From positions 62,001 to 126,000 of the forward strand of contig NZ_SMLZ01000109.1 of assembly GCF_009711415.1 (NCBI RefSeq): a stretch of 64,000 nt of DNA, written 5' to 3'. This stretch comes from Roseibium denhamense (GTDB taxonomy: Bacteria > Pseudomonadota > Alphaproteobacteria > Rhizobiales > Stappiaceae). Positions 8,741-17,627 of the stretch are shown here, one piece after another. The stretch's first letter is position 1. Each line of letters starts with the position of its first letter. The notes under the pieces were generated by a model. It saw only the letters and a list, made by a program, of their open reading frames with translations, was not told the origin of the DNA and did not search any database. Position numbers and translations under genes: made by a program.

Positions 8741-8756
8741 CCGAAACCGGTTTCGG
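8741..8756. promoter_or_regulatory. Predicted LacI-family operator
   Basis: Perfect 16-bp palindrome CCGAAACCGGTTTCGG with the central CG step and AAACCGGTTT core typical of LacI/GalR-family operators. It lies 36 bp upstream of the lacI GTG, where binding would block the promoter of the whole lacI-aglEFG-GH63-aglK operon. I found no second copy near the operon. Confidence 0.75.
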
Positions 8757-9071
8757 CAAGTAGAAATAGACCTTTTTTTTGAAATTCCGCTGATTCGCAT
8801 GCCTCGCCGAAGCAAGCGCCGCAGATATCGATTTTAATGAATACGGCACTGCCGCACATGCCCTGCTGGGGCAGGGAAATCCCACTTTACGTTGGAGCAT
8901 AAAGTCGCTGTGCCGTTTGACGAAGAGCGCGGCGACCCCACCGGATACCATCCCCCGGGTTGCAGCGACACCCGTGTTTGCGCCAGACACGCAGCCAGTT
9001 CCGCATTGCGAACTGGCTCTGTTTTCAGAAACGTTGCTCCGGCTGTAAAACGTCCGTCATTTGCTGGAAGA
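8757..9071. other. Intergenic gap without recognised gene
   Basis: About 315 bp between the agl operator and the hairpin downstream of the CBS gene. Short open frames cross it on both strands but have no ribosome site or recognisable product. Promoter elements for the leftward agl operon should lie at its left end; nothing else is apparent. Confidence 0.5.
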
Positions 9072-9097
9072 GGCACGGCCGTTTGACCGGCCATGCC
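9072..9097 (-). terminator. Possible terminator after the CBS-domain gene
   Basis: Inverted repeat ggcacggccg (9072-9081) and cggccatgcc (9088-9097). In the minus-strand RNA all ten positions pair, with one G-U. It lies 14 bp beyond the stop of the CBS gene. The following TCTTCC is only weakly T-rich, so termination is uncertain. Confidence 0.45.
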
Positions 9098-9110
9098 TGA
9101 AAATCGGGTC

Positions 9111-9632
9111 TTAGCCGACGATCAGCTGCTTGAGCTGAAGGGATTCGTATTCAAGCTCACTCAGGCGATAGTTCACCACATCGCCAATGGTCACGATCCC
9201 AACGACAGCATCCTCTTCCACCACCGGCATGTGGCGGAACCGGCCTTCGGTCATTTTGCGCAGAACCGAGATCAACGCATCGTCCGGCGCACATACTTCG
9301 ACACGGCGCGTCATAATGTCTTCAACGTTTTGAGACAGCGTCTTGCCCGGCGTTTCAGCGAGGCGCCGGACAATATCGCGCTCGGACAAGATGCCCTGCA
9401 GTTTTCCAGCAGCATCCTTAACCACAAGCGCCCCAATGCGTTTGTCGCGGAGCAGTTCGGCCGCCTCAAGCAAGGTGTTTTGCGGACGGACAGAAAAGAC
9501 ATCCTTGCCTTTTCCCGCCAAAAGCCGGCTCACCGTCGCCGTTTCTGTCCCCGTATTCGTGGTAGACGTCTGGCTCCGGGTCTTTTTCTGCATCTTGTCT
9601 TTGCGGCTGGGGGCCTGATAAGAGCTTGGCAT
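9111..9632 (-). CDS. CBS-domain pair protein
   Basis: A 173-residue soluble protein made of a short lysine-rich, low-complexity N-terminus (about 45 residues) and two consecutive CBS motifs (Bateman module): KDVFSVRPQNTLLEAAELL, KRIGALVVKDAAGKLQGIL with SERDIVRRLAE, then IMTRRVEVCAPDDALISVL, RHMPVVEEDAVVGIVTIGDV. Such stand-alone modules bind adenosine nucleotides and usually act as energy-state or redox regulators of partner proteins; the partner is not evident here. Start chosen at the ATG 9630-9632 because AAGGAG stands about 10 nt upstream; the open frame continues upstream without conserved character. Confidence 0.85.
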   Translation of the reverse strand: MPSSYQAPSRKDKMQKKTRSQTSTTNTGTETATVSRLLAGKGKDVFSVRPQNTLLEAAELLRDKRIGALVVKDAAGKLQGILSERDIVRRLAETPGKTLSQNVEDIMTRRVEVCAPDDALISVLRKMTEGRFRHMPVVEEDAVVGIVTIGDVVNYRLSELEYESLQLKQLIVG

Positions 9633-9820
9633 TGTTTTTGGGCTCCTTGCTGTCGGTCCAACGATTGCGGCGGTCTCCAGCTTAGCCCAATTCATGCCAA
9701 AGCAAATCGTGAAAATGCTGAGCCGGACATCGCGTTTTGAAATCAGGGATTTCACCGCAATGCCCCATACACTCCGGGTCAGGCACTTCCCGTTTCGATA
9801 AATTTGAGGAACGTTCGAAA

Positions 9821-10006
9821 TTGCAGGACTTCGCACTCACACCCACGGTGGCAACGGCCCTCTTCGTGCTCGCCTGTCTGGCCGGATATCAATACCGCCG
9901 GACCTGGGTCAAGGAAGGGCCGCGATGGCAGCTTTGGGTGTTTGGGACTGTGGCAGGATTATCGCTGGCGATTGTCGGTTTCGTACCGGTCACAATGTCT
10001 GGCTAG
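9821..10006 (+). CDS. Small membrane protein
   Basis: A predicted 61-residue protein with two hydrophobic segments (TVATALFVLACLAGYQY and WVFGTVAGLSLAIVGFVPV) separated by a positively charged, tryptophan-containing loop (RRTWVKEGPRWQL). The TTG at 9821 is preceded by GAGGA at 9806-9810; an upstream ATG at 9737 would add a polar, unlikely N-terminus. It stands tail-to-tail with nqrM. I do not recognise a family. Coding character rests on the coherent membrane topology. Confidence 0.5.
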   Translation: MQDFALTPTVATALFVLACLAGYQYRRTWVKEGPRWQLWVFGTVAGLSLAIVGFVPVTMSG

Positions 10007-10055
10007 CGGCAAGGGCGCACGGATGAGCAAGCCTCTGACCGGCTAGCCGAGCCGT

Positions 10056-10286
10056 TCAGCTCTCCATCTCGGCAAGCATCTTCCGCGCTCTCGGGCACGC
10101 AAGACGCTCGCGCAGCGGGCTGTCCGGGTCGATTTCCTTGTTGCACACAAGGCAATGATCCGCGTCAGCGATCGCATTGAGACCGCCGCAGCTGCCTTTG
10201 ATTGTACGGCCGGACACAATCACACCGATCGACATGCCAATGACGGCGATCAGAAGCAATGAAAAAGCCAGCACAAAAGTCAGCAC
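10056..10286 (-). CDS. nqrM: NqrM, Na+-NQR maturation protein
   Basis: A 76-residue protein with one N-terminal membrane helix (residues 1-24) and four cysteines at 33, 45, 48 and 64 in the arrangement KGSCGGLNA, HCLVCNKE, RLACPR, which is the DUF539/NqrM pattern. NqrM is known to be required for assembly of Na+-NQR, probably by delivering iron for the membrane-embedded iron site between NqrD and NqrE. It follows apbE by 21 bp in the same direction, so apbE-nqrM forms a maturation operon divergent from nqrA-F. Confidence 0.92.
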   Translation of the reverse strand: MLTFVLAFSLLLIAVIGMSIGVIVSGRTIKGSCGGLNAIADADHCLVCNKEIDPDSPLRERLACPRARKMLAEMES

Positions 10287-10307
10287 GACAGAAATCCGGT
10301 TTGTTGA

Positions 10308-11342
10308 TCAGGCCTGCAACGCTTCAAAGCGGTCGCTTGACGTAGTCACAAACCCTTTATTTAGGTCATTTGAGTTGCGGTCAATGAACATTGCCGCGAG
10401 ATCGAGCTTGTTGGCGATCTCCAAGCCGCGCCCGGTGCCAAGAACAAGCATGGCTGTCGCCCACGCATCTGCGAGCATGGTGTTATCGGCAAGCACCGTG
10501 ACCGACGCGGTGCGGTGCGTAATCGGATGGCCGGTATGCGCATCAATAATGTGCGAATAGCGTTTGCCGTCCCGCTCATAGTAGTTGCGGTAGTCGCCGG
10601 ATGTGGCCATGCCCATGTTCGAGACACTGGCGACTTTGTAGGCCTGGCGGGTCATGGCGCTCGGCGTTTCAATACCGATCTGCCATTTCATGCTGTCCGC
10701 GTTCCGGCCGGAGACATAGATGTCGCCACCGATTTCCACCATGAAATCAGACAGCCCGAACGAACGGGCCACTTCCGCCATCTGGTCCACACCATAACCC
10801 TTGCCGATCGACGGCAGGTGGATCTGTGTGTCCTGATGCGGTTTGCGAATGCGGTTGCCATCGAGTTGCAGCGCTCCGGTCTTGCCGGCAGACGCGAGCG
10901 CGGCATTGAGGACGTGTTGATCTGGCGCCTCGCGGGACCCCGTGTTCTGTGCCCCGAAACCCCAGGCTTCAATAACCGGGCCAAGCGTGATGTCGAATTG
11001 GCCATCGCTGTCGCGGTTGACCTGTTGAGAGGCACGAACAACCTCGGCAAGCCCCTTTGAGACCGATACCGGATCGGTAGTCGTTGCCGCGTTGAAACGC
11101 GAAACCTCGGAAGACCGATCCCAATTGGACATCTGCGCGTTCACATCAAGAAGCGTTTTTTCAACCGCTGCCTTCAAGGCAGCTGTATCAACACGCCGGT
11201 CATGATCGACACCCGTGACCGTGTACGTCGTTCCCATCGTCGATCCGGAAAAGTCCACCAGCTCCGAACCGCCTTTGCAGGCAGCAAGGGACAGCGACAT
11301 CAAGATGAAACTCCGTCGGGAAAATACGATGTTCGATGGCAC
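10308..11342 (-). CDS. apbE: FAD:protein FMN transferase ApbE
   Basis: A 344-residue enzyme that covalently attaches FMN to threonine residues, here expected to flavinylate NqrB and NqrC. The N-terminus has a twin-arginine-like RRSF followed by a hydrophobic stretch and the lipobox-like LAAC, suggesting an exported lipoprotein. Family motifs are GSTMGTTYTV, PSIGKGYGVDQMAE, DFMVEIGGDIYVSG and YSHIIDAHTGHPI (metal and FAD site). The start is GTG (complement 11340-11342) with CGGAGT upstream. It lies divergent from the nqr operon, next to nqrM. Confidence 0.93.
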   Translation of the reverse strand: MPSNIVFSRRSFILMSLSLAACKGGSELVDFSGSTMGTTYTVTGVDHDRRVDTAALKAAVEKTLLDVNAQMSNWDRSSEVSRFNAATTTDPVSVSKGLAEVVRASQQVNRDSDGQFDITLGPVIEAWGFGAQNTGSREAPDQHVLNAALASAGKTGALQLDGNRIRKPHQDTQIHLPSIGKGYGVDQMAEVARSFGLSDFMVEIGGDIYVSGRNADSMKWQIGIETPSAMTRQAYKVASVSNMGMATSGDYRNYYERDGKRYSHIIDAHTGHPITHRTASVTVLADNTMLADAWATAMLVLGTGRGLEIANKLDLAAMFIDRNSNDLNKGFVTTSSDRFEALQA

Positions 11343-11514
11343 GGTAACTGACTCCGATAGATCATGTGCGACATTGGTCGCGTGTCACGTGGCGCTTTTC
11401 TTTGGTTTTCAGAACCGATTCAACAAAAAAATGGACCGCTAGGGCAAAAAAGAACTTTTTCAACTCGTCAAAACATAGCATATGGCGGCCTATCGAATTC
11501 TGGAGGCCAGATGC
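11343..11514. promoter_or_regulatory. Divergent promoter region apbE / nqrA
   Basis: 172 bp separating the two divergent nqr-related transcription units; it must hold both promoters. It is AT-richer than the flanking genes, with runs such as caacaaaaaaatgg and aaaaaagaactttttc. No clear -35/-10 pair or operator could be singled out. Confidence 0.4.
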
Positions 11515-12858
11515 GTGCAAAGCTTTAAACTCAAAAAAGGTCTAGATCTACCGGTGGCGGGTGTCCCCGTTCAGGAGATCAGCGAAGGGCGGCCGGTCAA
11601 GACCGCTGCGGTGATCGCCGCGGACTACATTGGGTTGAAGCCGCGCCTCGTCGTTGAAGAAGGCGACGCCGTCGGTATTGGCTCACCTCTGTTCTTCCAC
11701 AAGGACACGCCGGATGTGATGGTCACATCGCCGGTGACCGGGCGCATTAAGGCCATTAATCGTGGAGCCCGCCGTGTCTTGATCAGTGTCGAAATTGAAA
11801 TCGACGGCACGGCTTCCGAACCCGTCGACTTTTCAAATACCGGCGACCGCAACGAAGCAAACGGGCTAGTTGAACGTCTCTGCGCCTCCGGCCTTTGGAC
11901 ATCCTTCCGCACACGCCCATACTCAAAGGTTCCGGACCCGGAGGCCCGCCCAGCGGCATTGTACGTCACGGCGATGGACACGGAACCGCTGACCGCCGAG
12001 CCGCAGGTCGTCATTGCTGAAAACAGCTCTGCTTTCGAAAAAGGGCTGGACGCCATCAAGGGCTTGAGCAAAGGCCCAACCTATCTTTGCTGCGAGACAG
12101 GAGCCGACATTCCAGGTCTGGAAATGGACGGTATTGAAGTTGCAGGCTTCTCGGGTCCCCATCCGGCAGGTCTGGCCGGAACACACATTCACTTCCTGAA
12201 TGTTCCGACAGCAGAGAAGACGGTCTGGACCATCGGGTACCAGGATGTGATTGCCATTGGCCGGCTGCTGGAAACCGGGACGTGCGATCCTTCCCGAGTG
12301 ATTGCGCTGTCCGGACCTAGGTGCACCAATCCACGGCTTGTCCGGACAATTGCCGGCGCGTCGATGGAAGAGCTTTGCGAAGGCGAAATCGATGGAGACG
12401 AACCGGTCCGCCTGATCTCCGGCTCAATCCTGAGCGGCCGCATGGGAGAAGGTCCCAGTGCCTATCTCGGCCGTTATGCGCGGCAGATTACGGTGATCGA
12501 GGAGGATCACAAACAAATCCCGATGGGCTGGATCCGTCCAATGCCATCGAAGTTTGCCCTGCAGCCTGTTCTAGGCTCCGCCTTTTCCAAAAAGCTGTAC
12601 GCTTTGACCTCGAACCTCAATGGCGGGCGCCGCGCAATGGTACCGATTGGAACATTTGAACAGCTGATGCCGCAAGACTTCCTTCCCACGCAGCTTTTGC
12701 GCGCTCTCTTAGTGATGGATACTGACGAAGCCCAGGCCCTGGGGGCCCTAGAACTGGACGAGGAAGACCTGGGTCTGGTTGGTTTTGCTTGTCCTGCAAA
12801 ATATGAATATGGCATAGCCCTTCGCGACTGCCTCACCAAAATCGAAAAGGAGGGCTAG
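11515..12858 (+). CDS. nqrA: Na+-NQR subunit A
   Basis: 447-residue cytoplasmic-side subunit of the Na+-translocating NADH:quinone reductase, near the usual family length. The GTG at 11515 (VQSFKLKKGLDLPVAG) is preferred over the ATG at 11482 because TGGAGG stands 8 nt before it and because family members begin with the KIKKGLDLP-like phrase. Later signature phrases include FFHKDTPDVMVTSPVTG, RPYSKVPDPE, GTHIHFLNVP and the C-terminal LDEEDLGLVGFACPAKYEYG. NqrA lacks cofactors and contacts NqrB near the quinone site. First gene of a six-gene operon with 3-bp spacing to nqrB. Confidence 0.95.
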   Translation: MQSFKLKKGLDLPVAGVPVQEISEGRPVKTAAVIAADYIGLKPRLVVEEGDAVGIGSPLFFHKDTPDVMVTSPVTGRIKAINRGARRVLISVEIEIDGTASEPVDFSNTGDRNEANGLVERLCASGLWTSFRTRPYSKVPDPEARPAALYVTAMDTEPLTAEPQVVIAENSSAFEKGLDAIKGLSKGPTYLCCETGADIPGLEMDGIEVAGFSGPHPAGLAGTHIHFLNVPTAEKTVWTIGYQDVIAIGRLLETGTCDPSRVIALSGPRCTNPRLVRTIAGASMEELCEGEIDGDEPVRLISGSILSGRMGEGPSAYLGRYARQITVIEEDHKQIPMGWIRPMPSKFALQPVLGSAFSKKLYALTSNLNGGRRAMVPIGTFEQLMPQDFLPTQLLRALLVMDTDEAQALGALELDEEDLGLVGFACPAKYEYGIALRDCLTKIEKEG

Positions 12859-12861
12859 GCC

Positions 12862-14061
12862 TTGGGTCTTCGCAACTTCTTTGACCGTATTGAGCCCAAT
12901 TTTGTCAAAGGCGGCAGATACGAGAAACTCTTCCCCATCTACGAAATGGTGGAGAGTTTCCTCTACACGCCCAAAACGGTGACAACGGTCGCCCCGCACG
13001 CGCGGTCCTACATCGACATGAAGCGGATCATGACCTACGTGGTCATTGCAACGATCCCCTGCATTCTCGTCGGGCTTTACAATGTTGGCTTCCAGACCAA
13101 CTCGGCCATTGCCACCTACGGGGCTTCCGGATGGCGGGCCTGGATCATAGAGGCCCTCGGCATCGGCTTTAATCCGGCCAATCCACTGGCCAATATCCTC
13201 CATGGTCTTCTTTATTTTCTGCCCATCTACGTGACCACTCTAGTCGTCGGCGGCATCTGTGAAGTTGTGTTTGCAACCATCCGCGGCCACGAAGTCAACG
13301 AGGGTTTTCTTGTCACTTCCATGCTTTATGCGCTGATCCTGCCGCCATCCGCGCCCTTGTGGCAAGTTGGCCTTGGTATCGCGTTCGGGGTGGTCATCGG
13401 CAAGGAAGTCTTCGGTGGCACAGGCAAGAACTTCCTGAACCCCGCCCTGACCGGCCGCGCCTTCCTCTACTTTGCATATCCCGCGCAAATGTCCGGCGAC
13501 ACAATCTGGACACCCGTTGACGGGTTTTCCGGCGCGACCGCCCTGTCCGTCACCGCATCTGACAGCTACACGCAACTGGCCGAATACGGCGTGACCTGGA
13601 TGGATTCGTTCCTGGGTGTCATGCAGGGAAGCATTGGCGAAACTTCCGCCCTTGCCTGTTTCATCGGCCTGGCATTCCTCTTGATCACCAAAATCGCAAA
13701 CTGGCGGCTGATCGTGGGCTGTCTTGCGGGGATGATCGGCTTTTCGACCCTGCTCAATCTGATTGGATCAGACACCAATCCAATGTTCGCCATGCCGTGG
13801 TACTGGCACCTTGTGATTGGCGGATACGCCTTCGGTCTTGCCTTCATGGTGACGGAGCCAGTCTCCGCGTCCCACACCAATCTTGGCCGGTACATCTATG
13901 GTGCCTTGATCGGTGTCATGGTCGTGATGATCCGCGTGATCAATCCTGCCTTCCCTGAGGGCATGATGCTGGCGATCCTGTTCGGCAACGTGTTCGCGCC
14001 GTTGATCGACTATTTCGTCGTACAGGCAAACATCAAACGCAGGGCGAAACGGAATGCCTGA
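12862..14061 (+). CDS. nqrB: Na+-NQR subunit B
   Basis: 399-residue membrane subunit with about ten hydrophobic helices, carrying riboflavin and covalent FMN and forming the Na+ path. The FMN attachment motif is visible as FSGATALSVT (threonine of the SGAT motif, the ApbE target). It starts with TTG at 12862, 3 bp after the nqrA stop, preceded by AAGGAGGG within the end of nqrA. Other conserved phrases are FLVTSMLYALILPPSAPLW, VVIGKEVFGGTGKNFLNPAL and GRAFLYFAYP. The 3' end overlaps nqrC by 8 bp. Confidence 0.95.
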   Translation: MGLRNFFDRIEPNFVKGGRYEKLFPIYEMVESFLYTPKTVTTVAPHARSYIDMKRIMTYVVIATIPCILVGLYNVGFQTNSAIATYGASGWRAWIIEALGIGFNPANPLANILHGLLYFLPIYVTTLVVGGICEVVFATIRGHEVNEGFLVTSMLYALILPPSAPLWQVGLGIAFGVVIGKEVFGGTGKNFLNPALTGRAFLYFAYPAQMSGDTIWTPVDGFSGATALSVTASDSYTQLAEYGVTWMDSFLGVMQGSIGETSALACFIGLAFLLITKIANWRLIVGCLAGMIGFSTLLNLIGSDTNPMFAMPWYWHLVIGGYAFGLAFMVTEPVSASHTNLGRYIYGALIGVMVVMIRVINPAFPEGMMLAILFGNVFAPLIDYFVVQANIKRRAKRNA

Positions 14062-14878
14062 AGACACCCCTCAAAAAGCAAATGAAGCCAAAAAGGGTTT
14101 CGTGCGGCGTTTTCTAGACCTTCCGCCCGACTCCGTTCCGAAAACCGTTTTTGTCGCCGTCAGCCTGTGTCTGGTCGCCTCGATGATCGTATCTGCCGCG
14201 GCCGTGTCCCTGCGGCCGTTGCAGGAGGTCAACAGGCTAAAGGACAAACAGGTCAACATCTTGCAGGTCGCAGGCCGTTACGAACCGGGCATTGACGTGA
14301 CCGAGGCATTCGCAACGTTCGAGCCGCATGTCCTGGAGCTTGCAACAGGCGAGTTCACCGATCAGTTCGATCCGGCGACCTTTGACGATCTTGCAGCGGC
14401 AAGCGACCCCGCAACATCAATCGCTCTTGAAGACGATCCGGCCTCCATCGGCCGCCAATCGAAATTCGTGACGGTTTATCTGCTCCGCAAGGACGACGGC
14501 AGCCTCGACAAGGTGATCCTGCCGCTTCACGGCTATGGCCTGTGGTCCACACTTTACGGCTTCATCTCGCTGGAAGCGAACGGCAACGATATTTACGGGC
14601 TTCAGTTCTATCAGCACGCGGAAACGCCGGGGCTGGGCGCGGAAGTCGACAACCCGCGCTGGAAAGCCCTGTGGCAAGGCAAGAAGCTCCGCGATGACAG
14701 CGGCGAATTGCTCATTACAGTTGCGAAAACAGCCCCGCCCCAAGGGCCTGAGTATCATATCGATGCTCTGGCCGGTGCCACTTTGACCTCCGTCGGCGTG
14801 GACAATCTGGTCCGGTTCTGGATGGGGGAAGCCGGTTACGCTCCGTTCCTTGAGAACCTGCAAGCAGGAGAGATCTGA
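14054..14878 (+). CDS. nqrC: Na+-NQR subunit C
   Basis: 274-residue subunit with one N-terminal membrane anchor ([21 protein letters not shown]) and a periplasmic FMN-binding domain. The covalent FMN threonine lies in the C-terminal motif [15 protein letters not shown] (S/AGAT type). Conserved [17 protein letters not shown] and [11 protein letters not shown] are visible. The ATG overlaps the end of nqrB by 8 bp and the stop overlaps the nqrD start (TGATG). Confidence 0.95.
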   Translation: MPEDTPQKANEAKKGFVRRFLDLPPDSVPKTVFVAVSLCLVASMIVSAAAVSLRPLQEVNRLKDKQVNILQVAGRYEPGIDVTEAFATFEPHVLELATGEFTDQFDPATFDDLAAASDPATSIALEDDPASIGRQSKFVTVYLLRKDDGSLDKVILPLHGYGLWSTLYGFISLEANGNDIYGLQFYQHAETPGLGAEVDNPRWKALWQGKKLRDDSGELLITVAKTAPPQGPEYHIDALAGATLTSVGVDNLVRFWMGEAGYAPFLENLQAGEI

Positions 14879-15531
14879 TGGCGCAGACCAAACGGAAAAT
14901 GCTGGTCGATCCATTGGTCGACAACAACCCGATCACACTCCAGGTGCTTGGCATCTGCTCGGCTCTTGCGGTGACCTCGTCGCTGCAAGTCGCGTTCGTG
15001 ATGTCGATTGCGGTCACTCTGGTGACAGGCTTTTCATCGATGTTCATCTCGATGCTGCGCAACCATATTCCGGGTTCGATCCGGATTATTGTGCAGATGG
15101 TGATCATCGCATCGCTTGTGATCATCGTCGATCAGCTGTTGAAGGCCTATGCCTTCGAGATCTCCAAGACACTTTCGGTCTTTGTCGGATTGATCATCAC
15201 CAACTGTATCGTCATGGGCCGTGCGGAAGCGTTCGCAATGAAGAACCCGCCCCTCGCCTCTTTCATCGACGGTGTTGGAAACGGTCTCGGCTACGGCCTG
15301 ATCCTGATGCTTGTCGGCTTCATCCGCGAACTGTTCGGCGCCGGCAGCTTGTTCGGCCTGACTATCTTCGAAACGGTGAACAACGGCGGCTGGTACATCC
15401 CGAACGGCATGCTTTTGCTGCCGCCTTCGGCGTTCTTCATCATCGGTCTTTTGATCTGGGCATTCCGCACCTGGAAGCCTGAGCAAGTTGAAGATGCCGA
15501 GTACAAGATCCAGGCCGTGGAGTCCCACTGA
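14878..15531 (+). CDS. nqrD: Na+-NQR subunit D
   Basis: 217-residue integral membrane subunit with six hydrophobic helices. Two cysteines known to coordinate the intramembrane iron-sulfur centre shared with NqrE are present, in [10 protein letters not shown] and [14 protein letters not shown]. The start overlaps the nqrC stop (TGATG) and the stop overlaps the nqrE start the same way, indicating tight translational coupling. Confidence 0.95.
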   Translation: MAQTKRKMLVDPLVDNNPITLQVLGICSALAVTSSLQVAFVMSIAVTLVTGFSSMFISMLRNHIPGSIRIIVQMVIIASLVIIVDQLLKAYAFEISKTLSVFVGLIITNCIVMGRAEAFAMKNPPLASFIDGVGNGLGYGLILMLVGFIRELFGAGSLFGLTIFETVNNGGWYIPNGMLLLPPSAFFIIGLLIWAFRTWKPEQVEDAEYKIQAVESH

Positions 15532-16139
15532 TGGAACACCTACTCTCTCTCGCCGTCAAAGCGATCTTCGTTGAAAACCTTGCCTTGTCCTTCTTCCTGG
15601 GCATGTGCACGTTCATCGCGGTTTCCAAGAAGATCTCAACCGCCATCGGCCTTGGCATCTCTGTGATGATCGTGCAGGCCATCACCGTGCCGGCCAACAA
15701 CATCATCCTGAACTACCTGCTTGCGCCGGGAGCCCTCTCCTGGGCAGGCTTTAGCGATGTCGACCTGACATTTCTCGGATTGATCTCCTATATCGGCGTG
15801 ATCGCGGCACTGGTTCAGATTCTTGAGATGGTGCTCGATAAGTATTTTCCGCCGCTCTACAATGCTCTCGGCGTCTTCCTGCCGCTCATTACAGTGAACT
15901 GCGCCATCCTCGGCGGGTCGCTTTTCATGGTGGAGCGGGATTACGACTTCACCGAATCCGTGACCTACGGCCTGTCGTCAGGCTTTGGCTGGGCCCTTGC
16001 GATCGCAGCTATGGCTGGTGTCCGCGAGAAGCTGAAATACTCCGACATTCCTGAAGGTCTTCAAGGCCTTGGCATTACCTTTATCTCTGCTGGACTGATG
16101 GCACTCGCCTTCATGTCCTTCAGCGGCGTCAAACTGTAA
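15531..16139 (+). CDS. nqrE: Na+-NQR subunit E
   Basis: 202-residue membrane subunit homologous to NqrD and packed against it in inverted orientation in the known complex. The two cluster cysteines are in [14 protein letters not shown] and [14 protein letters not shown]. The C-terminal phrase [22 protein letters not shown] is characteristic. A 12-bp gap containing gggagag separates it from nqrF. Confidence 0.95.
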   Translation: MEHLLSLAVKAIFVENLALSFFLGMCTFIAVSKKISTAIGLGISVMIVQAITVPANNIILNYLLAPGALSWAGFSDVDLTFLGLISYIGVIAALVQILEMVLDKYFPPLYNALGVFLPLITVNCAILGGSLFMVERDYDFTESVTYGLSSGFGWALAIAAMAGVREKLKYSDIPEGLQGLGITFISAGLMALAFMSFSGVKL

Positions 16140-16151
16140 CGGGAGAGCCCT

Positions 16152-17375
16152 GTGGCCACATTCGGACTAGGCATACTGCTCTTTACCCTGATTGTTCTTG
16201 CGCTCGTCACGATCATTCTGGCCGCCCGGTCGAAACTCGTGTCGGTAGGCAACGTCAATATCAGCATCAACGGCGAAAAAACCATCTCGGTGCCGGCTGG
16301 CGGCAAACTCCTGCAAACCCTTGGCGAACAGAAACTGTTTGTTCCGTCCGCTTGCGGCGGCGGCGGCACCTGTGCCCAATGCCGGGTGAAAATTCACTCA
16401 GGCGGCGGCTCCATTCTGCCGACGGAAGAAAGCCATATCACCAAACGTGAAGCGGCGTGCGGCGACCGGCTGTCCTGTCAAGTTGCTGTCAAGCAGGACA
16501 TGGAGATTGAGGTTCCCGAGGAAGTCTTTGGCGTCAAGAAATGGGAATGCACCGTCCGGTCGAATGACAACGTTGCAACCTTCATCAAGAACCTCGTTCT
16601 TGAATTGCCGGAAGGCGAAGACGTCAATTTCCGGGCTGGCGGCTATATCCAGATCGAGGCACCGGCGCACACGCTGTCCTACAAGGACTTTGACATCAGC
16701 GAAGAATATCACGAGGACTGGGACAGGTTTAACCTGTGGCAATACGAGTCCAACGTGCCGGAGGCAATCGAGCGCGCCTACTCGATGGCGAACTACCCGG
16801 ACGAAAAAGGCTTGATCATGCTGAACGTGCGTGTCGCCTCTCCGCCTCCAGGCTCCGCGGGCATTCCTCCCGGACAGATGTCCTCCTACATCTTCAACCT
16901 GAAGCCCGGGGACAAGGTGACAATCTCCGGTCCGTTCGGCGAATTCTTTGCCCGTGACACCCAAAAAGAGATGGTCTTTATCGGCGGTGGTGCCGGTATG
17001 GCTCCGATGCGCTCGCACATCTTCGACCAGCTCAAGCGTCTGAAGAACAAGGATCGCAAGATCACGTTCTGGTACGGCGCCCGGTCCAAGAAAGAAATGT
17101 TCTTTGTTGAGGACTTCGACCAGCTCGCCGAAGAGTTCGACAATTTCGAATGGCATGTCGCACTGTCAGATGCACAGCCGGACGACAACTGGAGCGGCTA
17201 CACCGGCTTCATTCACAACGTGCTCTACAACGAGTACCTGAAAGACCATCCCGCGCCGGAAGACTGTGAATTTTATATGTGCGGTCCCCCGATCATGAAC
17301 TCCTCTGTCATCAACATGCTTCTGGAATTGGGCGTCGACCGGGAAGACATCATGCTTGACGACTTTGGCGGTTAA
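16152..17375 (+). CDS. nqrF: Na+-NQR subunit F (NADH dehydrogenase subunit)
   Basis: 407-residue subunit that oxidises NADH. Domains in order: an N-terminal membrane helix (residues about 3-27), a plant-type 2Fe-2S ferredoxin domain with cysteines in [14 protein letters not shown] and LSCQVAVK, an FAD domain ([13 protein letters not shown]-type region, here YSMANYPDE) and an NADH-binding domain ([39 protein letters not shown]). The start is a GTG at 16152 preceded by gggagag. Last gene of nqrABCDEF, followed by a strong terminator. Confidence 0.96.
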   Translation: MATFGLGILLFTLIVLALVTIILAARSKLVSVGNVNISINGEKTISVPAGGKLLQTLGEQKLFVPSACGGGGTCAQCRVKIHSGGGSILPTEESHITKREAACGDRLSCQVAVKQDMEIEVPEEVFGVKKWECTVRSNDNVATFIKNLVLELPEGEDVNFRAGGYIQIEAPAHTLSYKDFDISEEYHEDWDRFNLWQYESNVPEAIERAYSMANYPDEKGLIMLNVRVASPPPGSAGIPPGQMSSYIFNLKPGDKVTISGPFGEFFARDTQKEMVFIGGGAGMAPMRSHIFDQLKRLKNKDRKITFWYGARSKKEMFFVEDFDQLAEEFDNFEWHVALSDAQPDDNWSGYTGFIHNVLYNEYLKDHPAPEDCEFYMCGPPIMNSSVINMLLELGVDREDIMLDDFGG

Positions 17376-17406
17376 TCCCGCCTGCATAAAAGCTGAACCG
17401 AAAAAC

Positions 17407-17439
17407 AAAAAAGACCGGCGCAGACTGACGGTCTTTTTT
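17407..17439 (+). terminator. Intrinsic terminator after nqrF
   Basis: Perfect 11-bp stem (aaaaaagaccg at 17407-17417, cggtctttttt at 17429-17439) ending in a run of six T, 31 bp beyond the nqrF stop. The A-run on the other arm means it could also work leftward. Confidence 0.9.
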
Positions 17440-17627
17440 GAAGGACAATCACCATCCGGAAATCCGTATTCTTCTATATGAATCGCAAACTCCGACCTTG
17501 AGCTATTGGACTCCAAACAGCACTGATTACTGATATAGTGTGAGCAAACTTGCCATATTCTGTCTTGGCGACGACTCCATTTGCGTTGCTTTTCGTTGGA
17601 CGATGTGGCTGAGAGCTGAGGAATTCC

